DNA of 64,000 nt from Dyella caseinilytica (GTDB lineage: Bacteria; Pseudomonadota; Gammaproteobacteria; Xanthomonadales; Rhodanobacteraceae), in the NCBI RefSeq assembly GCF_016865235.1, contig NZ_CP064030.1:1364001-1428000 (forward strand), in the 5' to 3' direction. Shown in pieces: positions 1-8,190 of this stretch. The notes below the pieces were generated by a model. That model was not told the DNA's origin. It was given only the letters and a program-made list of their open reading frames with translations, and did not search any database. Every line of letters begins with the position of its first letter. Position 1 is the first letter of the stretch. A program made the translations under genes and the position numbers.

Positions 1-293
1 GGGGATTCTTCCAACACGCCTTCGTGGCCGTATCCGGCATTGTTAACGAGCACGTCCACCGGCCCGACATTTGCTTCGATTTCGGCGACAACGCCATCAA
101 TGGCTTCGAAGTCGGTGACATCCAATACACGACCTACGGACCTGGCCGGGGCAAGTGCTTCGAAATCTCGTCTTGTCTGTTCGCTTCGCACCGTTCCGAC
201 CACGCAATGACCGGCCGCGAGTGCTTCATGCGCCAGTGTGCGGCCGAAACCGCTGCTGACGCCGGTAATGAGCAGAATCTTGGTGGATGACAC
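1..293 (-). CDS. Short-chain dehydrogenase/reductase (SDR), N-terminal part only
   Basis: Only about 97 N-terminal residues are present; the gene runs off the left edge of the window. Read from a GTG at 293, the product opens with a beta strand and the Rossmann cofactor loop TGVSSGFG (residues 10-17). It later shows the NNAG motif of classical SDR enzymes, followed by GYGHEG. These enzymes are NAD(P)H-dependent oxidoreductases; the substrate cannot be read here because the Tyr/Lys active-site half is missing. The gene diverges from the AraC-type regulator at 409, an arrangement often seen for a regulator and its target. The GTG start is my choice because no ATG precedes the Rossmann loop in this frame. 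Confidence 0.85.
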   Translation of the reverse strand, partial: MSSTKILLITGVSSGFGRTLAHEALAAGHCVVGTVRSEQTRRDFEALAPARSVGRVLDVTDFEAIDGVVAEIEANVGPVDVLVNNAGYGHEGVLEES

Positions 294-408
294 GGGAGCA
301 CCCCACTGGAGAAGTAAGAGAAGGTTGCACAGTACTCTTTTACACTTGGATCATTACGACCATATATTCTATTTTTATTGCCTATTCCTATGACCTAGAT
401 GAAGCCTC

Positions 409-1371
409 ATGAAAACGTCTGGCCGCGACCGGAGTCTCCCAGGGGACGATCAGCAACAGATGGTGGCGTTGCTTCGGGCCCTGGCTCCCGAGCAGGGATA
501 CAACCTGACCGTGTTGCCGGATGTGCGCATCCTGCGTTCGGATCGCGCCTTGTCCCGCACCCCCGTTCTCTACGATCCAGGCATCGTGATCGTCTGCCAG
601 GGACGCAAGCGGGGTTACTTCGGCGATCAGGTTTATCTGTATGACGAGCAGCACTACTTGGCCGTCGCCGTGCCGGTGCCTTTCACCATGGAAACCGACG
701 CGACGCCGGAACACCCGTTGCTGGCCATTTACATGCACCTGGATTTTCGGGTCGCCGCAGAACTGATGATTCAGATCGATCGCGAACGCATGCCGGCGCA
801 AAGCGGTGCACCACAAAGCATGATGTCCAGCCTAATGGATACCGCGCTGCGGACCTCAGTGCTGCGTTTTCTGGAGGCGATGAACAAGCCGCTTGATGCT
901 GCAATCCTCGGTCCTTCGCTAGTGCGCGAATTGTATTTTCGCGTGCTCACCGGTGCGCAGGGCAATGCAATGCGCGCGGCTTTAGCTATGCAAGGGCAAT
1001 TTGGCAAGATCGGAAAGGCGCTGCGTCGCATCCATGCCACCTATGCGCAACCACTCGACCTCTCGCAGCTAGCCAACGAGGCCGGTATGAGTGTGCCCAC
1101 GTTTCACAGTCACTTTAAGGCCATTACACGCACCTCGCCCATGCAGTACGTGAAATCCACGCGCTTGCATCAGGCGAGGTTGCTGATGGTGCGCCAAGGC
1201 ATGACAGCGGAAGCGGCCAGTCATGCCGTGGGTTATGCAAGCCCGTCGCAGTTCAATCGTGAATTCAAGCGACTTTTCGGGCTGACGCCTGCAGCAGAAA
1301 CAAAACGCATGCTGGAAAGCTTTGCCATGCCGCCTGCGCATGCAGCATCGGATTACGTCTCATCGCACTGA
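409..1371 (+). CDS. AraC family transcriptional regulator
   Basis: This 320-residue protein has the layout of AraC regulators with an AraC_N-type N-terminal cupin-like domain (about residues 15-170) and a C-terminal pair of helix-turn-helix motifs (about residues 215-300). The C-terminal part carries the family signature: LSQLANEAGMSVPTFHSHF, then GYASPSQFNREFKRLFG. The N-terminal domain contains an IVIVCQGRKRGYFG stretch typical of the group. Such proteins sense a small molecule and control an adjacent oxidoreductase, so the divergent SDR gene at 1-293 is the likely target (inference). The 115-bp spacer before it is AT-rich and could hold both promoters, but I see no clear operator. Confidence 0.88.
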   Translation: MKTSGRDRSLPGDDQQQMVALLRALAPEQGYNLTVLPDVRILRSDRALSRTPVLYDPGIVIVCQGRKRGYFGDQVYLYDEQHYLAVAVPVPFTMETDATPEHPLLAIYMHLDFRVAAELMIQIDRERMPAQSGAPQSMMSSLMDTALRTSVLRFLEAMNKPLDAAILGPSLVRELYFRVLTGAQGNAMRAALAMQGQFGKIGKALRRIHATYAQPLDLSQLANEAGMSVPTFHSHFKAITRTSPMQYVKSTRLHQARLLMVRQGMTAEAASHAVGYASPSQFNREFKRLFGLTPAAETKRMLESFAMPPAHAASDYVSSH

Positions 1372-1454
1372 AGAAGCCATGCCAATTAGGGTTTCCTAAG
1401 TCAGCTCATTGATAAGCTTAGGGGTGAGTGATGGGCCGTATATGGGCGTCGTTC

Positions 1455-2603
1455 TCAAACTGTGCGCTGCAAAAACTTTTTGCTAAGCCAGCGTCGTACT
1501 GGCTCGTCGTAAAGTTTTAAGCTGGCATAAGCCATGGCGATGGCGGCTACTGCAACGAGAAGCGCGGGGACAACACCTTGGGCGCCAGTAGGGTTGCTTC
1601 GTGCGATCCATCCGGTATAGATGTAGATCAAGGGATAGTGGGTGATATAGAGCGGAAAGGAGAGGTCGCCGAAGAACCGAGCGACACGTATTGAGAAACC
1701 GTCGACCCGCTTTTCGCCTGCTCCCACCGCCACAATGATGGGAAACACAAAGATGACGCACAGTGATTCATAGACGCCATTCATCCAGTGGTGCTCAGTG
1801 CCACCAAATCGTGGCAGTGAAAGCGCAATAATCAATAGCAGGCTCGCGACGCCGAACGCGTTCTTCACCTGAATGCGTGCTCCCAATCGACAGAGGAGGA
1901 TGCCGGCGAAGAACGGAAAAAGAAGCCGGGCGAAGCCGATGTGCAATTGGGTTGTATCAAGGGACCATCCGCCGATGAGGTCTCCGCGATCGCCAAATAC
2001 CGCTAACTGCACGAGCAGTAGTGCAGCGAGGAAGACGAAAACGCTCAAAGCGGTCTTCGAGAGCTTGCGCAAGCCCACCGCATACAGAATGTTAGCGATG
2101 TATTCGAAAAACAACGACCATGCCGGGCCATCCAGCGGATGCATTTCCTGCCAGCCGCGAATGTCCATGGAGATAGGAAGGGGAAGCAGCGTGCATCCCA
2201 CCACCATGACCAACAGCATCTTCCAGACTGGGGTTTCAGCGATCAGGGGAAATGCTGGGCCCGCTTGAAAGTAGAACAGCGCCGCGCCAATGAGACTTCC
2301 CATGATGACCATCGGCTGCAATCGGATGAGTCGTCGCTTGTAGAAGTCCCACTGCGTTATGCGGGTCCAACGTTCGTCGTATGCATAAGCGATGACGAAC
2401 CCCGAGAGCATGAAGAAAAAGTCGACGGCGAGATACCCGTGATTGATGATTTGCTTCGTAGCATCATCGTGCGAGAACGGCTCGAAAAGGTGGAAAGCCA
2501 ACACCATAAGCGAAGCGATGCCGCGTAAGCCATCCAGGACGACATAGTGATTCTTTGCGGGCGTGATGATCGTGGTTGGCGTGGCAATTGAGGCAGTATC
2601 CAT
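1455..2603 (-). CDS. Acyltransferase family 3 membrane protein (OafA/YrhL-like)
   Basis: This 382-residue integral membrane protein has about ten hydrophobic segments. It opens with YVVLDGLRGIASLMVLAFH, the hallmark of the Acyl_transf_3 family, in which the conserved Arg and His take part in acyl transfer. A second family landmark, GYLAVDFFFMLSGFVIAYAY, follows. Members O-acylate surface polysaccharides, lipids or antibiotics at the inner membrane; the substrate is not deducible. The gene stands alone, with the AraC gene converging from the left. The start at 2603 gives a short cytoplasmic tail before the first membrane segment. Confidence 0.85.
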   Translation of the reverse strand: MDTASIATPTTIITPAKNHYVVLDGLRGIASLMVLAFHLFEPFSHDDATKQIINHGYLAVDFFFMLSGFVIAYAYDERWTRITQWDFYKRRLIRLQPMVIMGSLIGAALFYFQAGPAFPLIAETPVWKMLLVMVVGCTLLPLPISMDIRGWQEMHPLDGPAWSLFFEYIANILYAVGLRKLSKTALSVFVFLAALLLVQLAVFGDRGDLIGGWSLDTTQLHIGFARLLFPFFAGILLCRLGARIQVKNAFGVASLLLIIALSLPRFGGTEHHWMNGVYESLCVIFVFPIIVAVGAGEKRVDGFSIRVARFFGDLSFPLYITHYPLIYIYTGWIARSNPTGAQGVVPALLVAVAAIAMAYASLKLYDEPVRRWLSKKFLQRTV

Positions 2604-2956
2604 TGTTTCCGTTCATCGCTCGTTGAATTCAAAGGTTCGCTGGGCAAAGTATGCGCAATACAGGTGTCATATATACGTACTTTGTTGACTAATGAATAGC
2701 AGCGTATGTGCGCGTCCAATTAAAACAGATGCTTAGTGAGTTGTGCTTACTGGGTGCGCCTTGTGATGGGGTTTTAGGGACGATTTTAAGTGGCCCTAGT
2801 GAGCAGACCTTCGTCTGAAAAAAGCGAAAGCCACTGCGGCGTCTTATTCGATCGACAAAAGCAGGCCCGTACAGGACGTTGAGCAGTGACAAGTGCAGTG
2901 TTTATGCGGTCGTTAACTTTACATTTGGGCCAGTCGCTGCGGGCATGCAGGATTGT
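2604..2956. other. Intergenic stretch without a recognised gene
   Basis: These 353 bp lie between the start of the acyltransferase and the end of the HxlR gene. The part next to 2603 is AT-rich (around 2660-2700, with a run TATATACGTA) and is the probable promoter region of the acyltransferase. The short open frames here lack family features and ribosome binding sites. Confidence 0.4.
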
Positions 2957-3304
2957 CTAGGCGACATCCTTCTGTGTGGGCAAGTTGCCAATCCGCTTCA
3001 TGTGTTTTGCTCCCCATTCGCACAGAGGCTGCAGTACTTCCCGAAGCTCCGTACCGAAGGGCGTTAAGGAATATTCGACGCGCGGCGGGACCTCATGGAA
3101 ATCCTTCCGCTTCACGATACCGTCCAGTTCCATTTCCTTAAGTTCCTGTATCAGCATTTTTTCGCTGATACCGACGACGACTCTCTTCAATTCACCAAAA
3201 CGCCGGGCATCTTGGCCAATCCCCCACAGGATAAGGCACTTCCACTTGCCGCCGATGATGGCGAGGGAAGCCTCTAAACCACAACTATAAATTTTCTTTT
3301 TCAT
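2957..3304 (-). CDS. HxlR family transcriptional regulator with N-terminal cysteine
   Basis: This 115-residue winged-helix protein has the HxlR signature near its start: Cys8, then IIGGKWKCLILWGI, then RFGELKR and the recognition region ISEKMLIQELKEMELDGIV, ending in the wing motif PPRVEYSLTPFG. Related regulators such as YodB, HypR and QorR sense quinones, diamide or aldehydes through a conserved N-terminal cysteine, and Cys8 sits in that position. Cys23 and Cys95 are also present. It is divergent from an SDR gene and an old yellow enzyme, both electrophile- or carbonyl-reducing types, so a redox-responsive repressor of that pair is likely (inference). A GAGAGAGA stretch precedes its ATG. 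Confidence 0.87.
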   Translation of the reverse strand: MKKKIYSCGLEASLAIIGGKWKCLILWGIGQDARRFGELKRVVVGISEKMLIQELKEMELDGIVKRKDFHEVPPRVEYSLTPFGTELREVLQPLCEWGAKHMKRIGNLPTQKDVA

Positions 3305-3320
3305 GGCGTTTTGTCTCTCT

Positions 3321-3391
3321 CACTTACCAAAAAGTAGGTATCACTTACTAAAAGGTAGGTACTTGTCAATACTATACCTTTGGTCTGAAAT
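3321..3391. promoter_or_regulatory. Tandem HxlR-type operator and divergent promoters
   Basis: Two near-identical 20-mers lie in tandem at 3321-3340 and 3342-3361, each with the pattern ACTTAC-N6-GTAGGT (arms ACTTAC and GTAGGT, imperfectly inverted), offset by 21 bp or two helical turns. A TTGACA -35-like hexamer on the minus strand (3364-3369) overlaps TTGTCA on the plus strand (3363-3368), which has a candidate -10 TGAAAT at 3386-3391 after a 17-bp spacer. The layout fits a repressor controlling both its own gene and the SDR. Confidence 0.6.
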
Positions 3392-3445
3392 GTGCCGGCA
3401 CAAACCAAACGTCTAGTACTAGACATTAATGCGGCGAGAACAATC

Positions 3446-4189
3446 ATGTCACAAGAACTTGCAGGAAAAGTAGCTGTTATCAGCGGCGGGACGACCGGCA
3501 TCGGCCTGGCGACTGCCCGGCGATTCGCTGCCGAGGGCGCGCACGTCTTTATCTTTGGCCGTCGGAAAGCGCAGCTCGATGAAGCTGCCCAACTGATTGC
3601 ACACAACGTTACCGCTATTCAGGCTGATGCGGCGGATCTCAATGACCTCGACCACGTCGCTGCAACGGTGAAGGCAGAAAAGGGTGTCGTGGACATCATC
3701 GTGTCGAACGCGGGATATACGGAACAGGCTTCCATCGACACCATCACACCCGAGCATTTCGACAAGGCATTCAACCTGATGGCTCGCGGTCCCGTCTTCC
3801 TGGTGCAGAAGTTGTTACCGATGATGACGGGTGCTGGCTCGATCATCCTGATCTCGTCGGCCATGCACCTCATGGGCATTCCTGGTCATACCGCCTACGC
3901 CGCGACGAAGGCAGCGTTGCGTTCTTATGCCCGCACATGGGCTGCAGAATTCAAGGATCGCGGCATTCGCGTCAACATGCTTAGCCCTGGCGTCACCGAC
4001 ACGCCGATTCTCGATGCTCAGTCGGCGTCTCGTGAGGATCTGGTGACGATGTATCAAAGCATGGTTCCCATGGGACGACTCGCTCGGGCCGAGGAAATTG
4101 CCAACGCGGCACTCTTCCTGGCGTCGGACCAGAGTTCGTATGTGACGGGGGCAGATCTGATGGCTGATGGTGGTGTCGGCCAAGTCTGA
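3446..4189 (+). CDS. SDR family oxidoreductase
   Basis: This 247-residue protein is a complete classical SDR. It shows the cofactor loop SGGTTGIG (residues 13-20), NAG (88-90), Ser138, and the YAATK motif giving catalytic Tyr151 and Lys155, with the usual C-terminal VTGADLMADGG. Arg residues at 39-40 after the second beta strand hint at NADPH preference. It reduces or oxidises a carbonyl or alcohol substrate that cannot be specified. The ATG at 3446 is preferred over the upstream ATG at 3392 because MSQELAGKVAVISGG matches the usual family start and 3392 lies almost inside the promoter. It probably shares a transcript with the OYE-type gene at 4333 under HxlR control. Confidence 0.88.
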   Translation: MSQELAGKVAVISGGTTGIGLATARRFAAEGAHVFIFGRRKAQLDEAAQLIAHNVTAIQADAADLNDLDHVAATVKAEKGVVDIIVSNAGYTEQASIDTITPEHFDKAFNLMARGPVFLVQKLLPMMTGAGSIILISSAMHLMGIPGHTAYAATKAALRSYARTWAAEFKDRGIRVNMLSPGVTDTPILDAQSASREDLVTMYQSMVPMGRLARAEEIANAALFLASDQSSYVTGADLMADGGVGQV

Positions 4190-4220
4190 GTTTCTTCACT
4201 CAACCGAAGAGAGAAGGCCG

Positions 4221-4265
4221 TTTGTGACCGGCATGGTGGTTGACGGAGGCCACGCGCAGGTCTGA
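4221..4265 (+). pseudogene. Relic of a second SDR gene (C-terminal tail only)
   Basis: In the gap between the SDR and OYE genes, the frame starting at 4221 reads FVTGMVVDGGHAQV and stops at 4263-4265. This is the standard C-terminal tail of an SDR enzyme (compare YVTGADLMADGGVGQV ending the gene upstream). Nothing SDR-like precedes it and no start codon serves it, so it appears to be the remnant of a deleted or recombined second SDR copy. Confidence 0.7.
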
Positions 4266-4332
4266 GACCGGCGGTGGCCCACCTGAATCGACGCGCCCTA
4301 ATCAACGACCTCTCGCAACGCGGAGATATCCT

Positions 4333-5445
4333 ATGTCCCATCTCAACGCTCTGTTCAAACCCTACCGGTTGAACGCTCTCAACCTACCGAACCGCGTCGT
4401 CATGGCGCCGATGACTCGCTCCATGTCTCCGGGTGGCGTGCCGACCGTCGAGGTTGCCAGCTACTATCGTCGCCGCGCGGAACATGGCGTCGGTCTCATC
4501 ATCACGGAGGGAACCGGGATCGGCCGCGCGGCCGCACTCAACGAACCTGACATGCCTCACTTCCATGGTGAGGTGGCGCTCGCTGGATGGAAGAGAGTGG
4601 TTGACGAAGTTCATGCGGTGGGTGGACGCATCGTGCCTCAGTTGGTTCATGTGGGGCATAAGCGATCGGCCTCGGTACCGGACTGGACACCACCGGCGCC
4701 CTATGAAAGTCCCTCGGGGCTCTCAGTGACAGGCGATCCTGTGGGTCGGTCAATGAGCGAAGCGGATGTGGCCGACACTATCGATGCCTTCGCGCGTGCA
4801 GCGTCGGATGCCGAGCGGCTCGGGTTCGACGGAATAGAGCTGATGGGTGCGCACGGCTATCTCCTCAATCAGTTCTTCTATGACCATCTCAACTTGCGCA
4901 ATGATCGCTACGGTGGCGCGACGCTCGTCGAGCGCTCACGCTTCGTGGTCGAGATTCTGAAGGCAGTTCGGTCGGTGGTTAGTTCCGGTTTCCCGGTGAT
5001 TCTCCGCCTGTCGCAGTGGAAACCAAAAGACTTCAGTGCGCGGCTCGCAGAGACGCCGAAAGCGCTGGAAAAGTGGCTTGGCTTACTCGTCGAAGCGGGT
5101 GTGGACGCTTTCCATCTCTCGCAGCAAAAATTCTGGTTGCCTGCCTTCCCTGAGATCGATGGGGAGCTGAACTTTGCCGGTTGGGCGAAGAAGCTCACAG
5201 GTGTGACTGCGATTACCGTCGGCGCCGTCGGCCTGTCCGGCGACGTCTATGAATCCCTCGGGGGCAAGAGCGCCCAATCCACGCCGCTGGATGGACTGCT
5301 CGCGCGGCTGGAGCGCGGCGAGTTCGATCTGGTAGCAGTCGGACGCGCGTTGCTCCAGGACCCTGCCTGGCTTGAGAAGGTGCGCAACGGTCGTGTCGAC
5401 GAGATTGCCGACTTCACGCCAGCCGCTTTTGCCACCCTGAGCTAA
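4333..5445 (+). CDS. Old yellow enzyme family alkene reductase (FMN-dependent)
   Basis: This 370-residue protein belongs to the NADH:flavin oxidoreductase/old yellow enzyme family (NemA, XenA/B type). Visible landmarks are the N-terminal LPNRVVMAPMTRS, the central GAHGYLLNQFFYDHLNLRNDRYGG that follows the substrate-binding loop, and AVGRALLQDPAWLEKV near the C-terminus that helps bind FMN phosphate. Such enzymes reduce activated C=C bonds of enones, quinones, maleimides or nitro compounds using NAD(P)H. The ATG at 4333, preceded by GGAG, begins the typical LFKPYRLNALNLPNR start; the longer frame from 4240 lies over the SDR relic and is unlikely. With the upstream SDR and the cysteine-bearing HxlR regulator it forms a plausible electrophile detoxification unit. 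Confidence 0.9.
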   Translation: MSHLNALFKPYRLNALNLPNRVVMAPMTRSMSPGGVPTVEVASYYRRRAEHGVGLIITEGTGIGRAAALNEPDMPHFHGEVALAGWKRVVDEVHAVGGRIVPQLVHVGHKRSASVPDWTPPAPYESPSGLSVTGDPVGRSMSEADVADTIDAFARAASDAERLGFDGIELMGAHGYLLNQFFYDHLNLRNDRYGGATLVERSRFVVEILKAVRSVVSSGFPVILRLSQWKPKDFSARLAETPKALEKWLGLLVEAGVDAFHLSQQKFWLPAFPEIDGELNFAGWAKKLTGVTAITVGAVGLSGDVYESLGGKSAQSTPLDGLLARLERGEFDLVAVGRALLQDPAWLEKVRNGRVDEIADFTPAAFATLS

Positions 5446-5527
5446 TCATAGTGGGCGCTCGGTCTGGTGTTGAAGCTGAAGCACCGTACGCCCGAAGATC
5501 CTCCACCCGGAATCGTATCGATTGGCC

Positions 5528-7537
5528 TCAATCGGATTTGCGCGTTTCTCCGTCAGCCACGGGCTCGCTGTTCGGCACCACCGTAATGGTGATCTTGGAC
5601 GGATGCTGGCTGTCGTGATAGATGGCGTTGTGGGCGATCACACCTCTGTCTTCGTCGTAGTTGTTGCCACCGGTGTTGAGGTTGCGGTCGAAGCGCGGGA
5701 AGTTGCTGCTGGAGACATCGACCCGCAGCTTGTGGCCGGGACGGAAGTAGTAGCTGGTATCAATCGGCTGGAAAGTGACCTTGTAGACCTGCCCCGGCGA
5801 CATCCACGCCAGTGGCTTGTCATAGCCATTGCGGTAGCGCATGCGCTGGATGTTCTCGGTGATGTTGAAGGCGCGGCCGTCGGGATACACGTCGCTCACC
5901 TTAAAGGTGAAATCGGTGTCCTTTGCGCTGGAGGAAACATATAAGGTCACGGTGATCGGTCCGCTCACCTCGGTGTCCTGCTTGAAGGGTTCGGAATCGT
6001 AGACCAGGATGTCGTTGCGCGTTTCCTGCGGGCGTTGGTCGTAGGAGCCGAATTTTACCGCGGTGCCCTGGCAGCAACCGCCGCCGCCGAAGGTGGGGAC
6101 GGGGTTGGCGGGATCATAGACGAACTGGTCGGGATGATCCGTGTCAGGCGCGGTGGCAACAAGCTTGCCGTTACCGTAAAGCGTGTTGGCCTGCCCGCCG
6201 CTGGTGAAGTAGAGATCTTGCGTGATGGCGCCCGCCGGCGGCCAGGTGTCGGTTTTCTCCCAGCGATTCGCACCCATCACGTAGTACATGACTTTGGGCT
6301 GCTTATCGAGCACGGGGCTGTCTTCGCCCTTGAGAAAATGATCGAACCAGCCGTAGACGAGATCGTTGTAGTCGAAGCGTGCATCGCCCACATCGAGGTC
6401 GCCGATCATGGTGTTCTCGGTGGCGCGCGTGTACGCGCAATGCAGTACCGGTGCAATCACTGCGTATTGCTGATCCGCGATGGCTTTTGGCGCTGTATGG
6501 CGGACTTCGTTATAAGCGGCTAGGTTGGGTGATACCGATACGTCAAACCAGCTCATGAACCACAGCCCGGGCTTGCTGATCTTCATGTTCTCGTGCCAGA
6601 GACCGCCCTTGTACCAGGCAGGATCGTTGGGTGCGCGAGCAATCATGTTGCCGCCGGTAGCAACCGGCATGTGCGTCTCGAAGATACCTGGGGGACCACC
6701 TACAGCCTTGATCATGTCCTTCTCAGGCAGGTACCAGAACGCCTTGTCCCAATCGACCGGCGGCATCTGCGGATTCAAGTCGAAGTAGTGCGAGGCATTG
6801 ATCAGCTCTGCCTGCGAGGTATCGGACGGGAACATGGGCCGTACCTGGTTCTGAATACCGTAATCGTAGATCCAGGAAATAAACAGCATCTGCACCGCGC
6901 CGCCGCGGTACCAGTTGCCTTGCTCATAATACGGACCGACATGGCCGACACCGGCACCGAAACCCTGCACGTTGAAAGTGGCCAGCGAAGGATTATTCTG
7001 CGCCACCACCGCCAGCTGCCATTCCGCCGTCGACGAACATCCGGTGGTGCCGACCTTGCCGTTGGACCAAGGCTGCGAGGACATCCACTTGAGTTCGTCA
7101 CTGCCGTCGCTCAACGGCATACCGAGAATGTCGTAATTGCCTTGCGAGAAGAAGTGTCCGCGCTCCTGCATCTCGACATAGGCGTACCCACGTTTGACCG
7201 CCTCGAGTTCGCGACTCATATCACGCGGCGCACCAAGCTTCACATCCCAGAAATTAAAGTTGTAGGGCGTCCGCGAAAAAATCACCGGCACCTTGCCCGC
7301 ACCTTTGGGGCGATAGACGTCGGCCGCCATCAGCTTGCCGTCGCGCATCTTCACCATCACCTTGCGGTCGATCACCGCCACCCATTCCAGCTCCTTTTCG
7401 ATGGTATTACGCTTGGCGATCAGTTCTGCCTGAGGGTCCGGTTTCTGTTGCGCGGCGGCCGGGTTGGCCACCAGCAGCGACAGTCCGAACGAAGCCAACG
7501 CACCGGCGAAGGCAGAAGCCAGCTGGGTGAGGCGCAT
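5528..7537 (-). CDS. Secreted CocE/NonD-type hydrolase (X-Pro dipeptidyl-peptidase S15 family)
   Basis: This 669-residue protein starts with a clear Sec signal peptide (residues 1-29, ending PAAAQ). An alpha/beta-hydrolase domain follows, entering with MRDGKLMAADVYRPKG and PVIFSRTPY. The nucleophile elbow is TTGCSSTAEWQ with the probable catalytic Ser168, deviating from the common GxSYGG. The C-terminal part (about residues 430-660) has the jelly-roll pattern of the S15/CocE C-terminal domain: ETRNDILVYDSEPF, then PGHKLRVDVSSSNFPRFDRN. Family members cleave acyl esters or amides such as cocaine or glutaryl-cephalosporins, or N-terminal X-Pro dipeptides; the natural substrate here is unknown. 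It is a single gene facing away from padR. Confidence 0.87.
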   Translation of the reverse strand: MRLTQLASAFAGALASFGLSLLVANPAAAQQKPDPQAELIAKRNTIEKELEWVAVIDRKVMVKMRDGKLMAADVYRPKGAGKVPVIFSRTPYNFNFWDVKLGAPRDMSRELEAVKRGYAYVEMQERGHFFSQGNYDILGMPLSDGSDELKWMSSQPWSNGKVGTTGCSSTAEWQLAVVAQNNPSLATFNVQGFGAGVGHVGPYYEQGNWYRGGAVQMLFISWIYDYGIQNQVRPMFPSDTSQAELINASHYFDLNPQMPPVDWDKAFWYLPEKDMIKAVGGPPGIFETHMPVATGGNMIARAPNDPAWYKGGLWHENMKISKPGLWFMSWFDVSVSPNLAAYNEVRHTAPKAIADQQYAVIAPVLHCAYTRATENTMIGDLDVGDARFDYNDLVYGWFDHFLKGEDSPVLDKQPKVMYYVMGANRWEKTDTWPPAGAITQDLYFTSGGQANTLYGNGKLVATAPDTDHPDQFVYDPANPVPTFGGGGCCQGTAVKFGSYDQRPQETRNDILVYDSEPFKQDTEVSGPITVTLYVSSSAKDTDFTFKVSDVYPDGRAFNITENIQRMRYRNGYDKPLAWMSPGQVYKVTFQPIDTSYYFRPGHKLRVDVSSSNFPRFDRNLNTGGNNYDEDRGVIAHNAIYHDSQHPSKITITVVPNSEPVADGETRKSD

Positions 7538-7765
7538 GGATGTATCCCCTGGAAGTTGTTTTCCGAGTGTCAGGTAGCTGGCCGCCAGAGGAAACCATGA
7601 CTAAGGGCATATAGGTCGTTTGCATTCGCGGGGTCTCAGCGCTCGCGACGTCGGCAGATACCAAAATATGTGCCCCTCCGACACCATAGTTTGTACACGC
7701 GCACAGACTTTGATGTCGTGCCCACGCGCTTTCTTGTACCCACCCATGACTTCAGGCCCATGAGC

Positions 7766-7784
7766 TAGTGTGAACTTCACACTA
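7766..7784. promoter_or_regulatory. Perfect inverted repeat, candidate PadR operator
   Basis: TAGTGTGAA and TTCACACTA form a perfect 9-bp inverted repeat around a single C, ending 37 bp before the padR ATG. A partial repeat (AGTTCACT, about 7787-7794) follows. PadR proteins commonly repress their own operons through such dyads, so this is the probable autoregulatory site. Confidence 0.65.
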
Positions 7785-7821
7785 CAGTTCACTCCAACAT
7801 AAGTGGAAGAGCGGGTCAGCT

Positions 7822-8190
7822 ATGGACGATAGCGCGGGCCAACTCAAGAAATTTCAGAAAGAGCTGTCCAGCGGCACGGTTTCGCTGGTGCTGCTGGCCG
7901 TGCTGGGGCAGTCGCGGCAGGCACTTTATGGCTACCAGATTGCCAAGCGGCTGGAAGAATTGGGGGAGGCCGGGGTGCTGGCAGGCAAGCAGAGCGCGCT
8001 GTATCCGGTGCTGCGCAACCTGGAGGGCAACGGCTTGCTGGATAGCGAGGTGGAGCCGTCGGTGAGCGGGCCGCCGCGACGTTATTACCGCATTACGAAA
8101 CTGGGGCGCGAAGTGTTGCGCGAATGGGTTGCGGCGTGGGAGGCCACGCGTGATTCGGTCGACAAGGTTCTGCAGGGAGAATGGCGATGA
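7822..8190 (+). CDS. PadR family transcriptional regulator
   Basis: This 122-residue winged-helix protein matches the PadR N-terminal domain: GTVSLVLLAVLG, YGYQIAKRLEELGE, the SALYPVLRNLEGNGLL recognition region, and a wing PPRRYYRITKLGREVLREW. It has the short C-terminal helix of subfamily-2 PadR proteins that dimerise through one helix. The operon context (a membrane sensor-domain protein overlapping its 3' end) is typical for PadR-linked envelope stress or drug-response operons. The ligand is unknown. Confidence 0.9.
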   Translation: MDDSAGQLKKFQKELSSGTVSLVLLAVLGQSRQALYGYQIAKRLEELGEAGVLAGKQSALYPVLRNLEGNGLLDSEVEPSVSGPPRRYYRITKLGREVLREWVAAWEATRDSVDKVLQGEWR

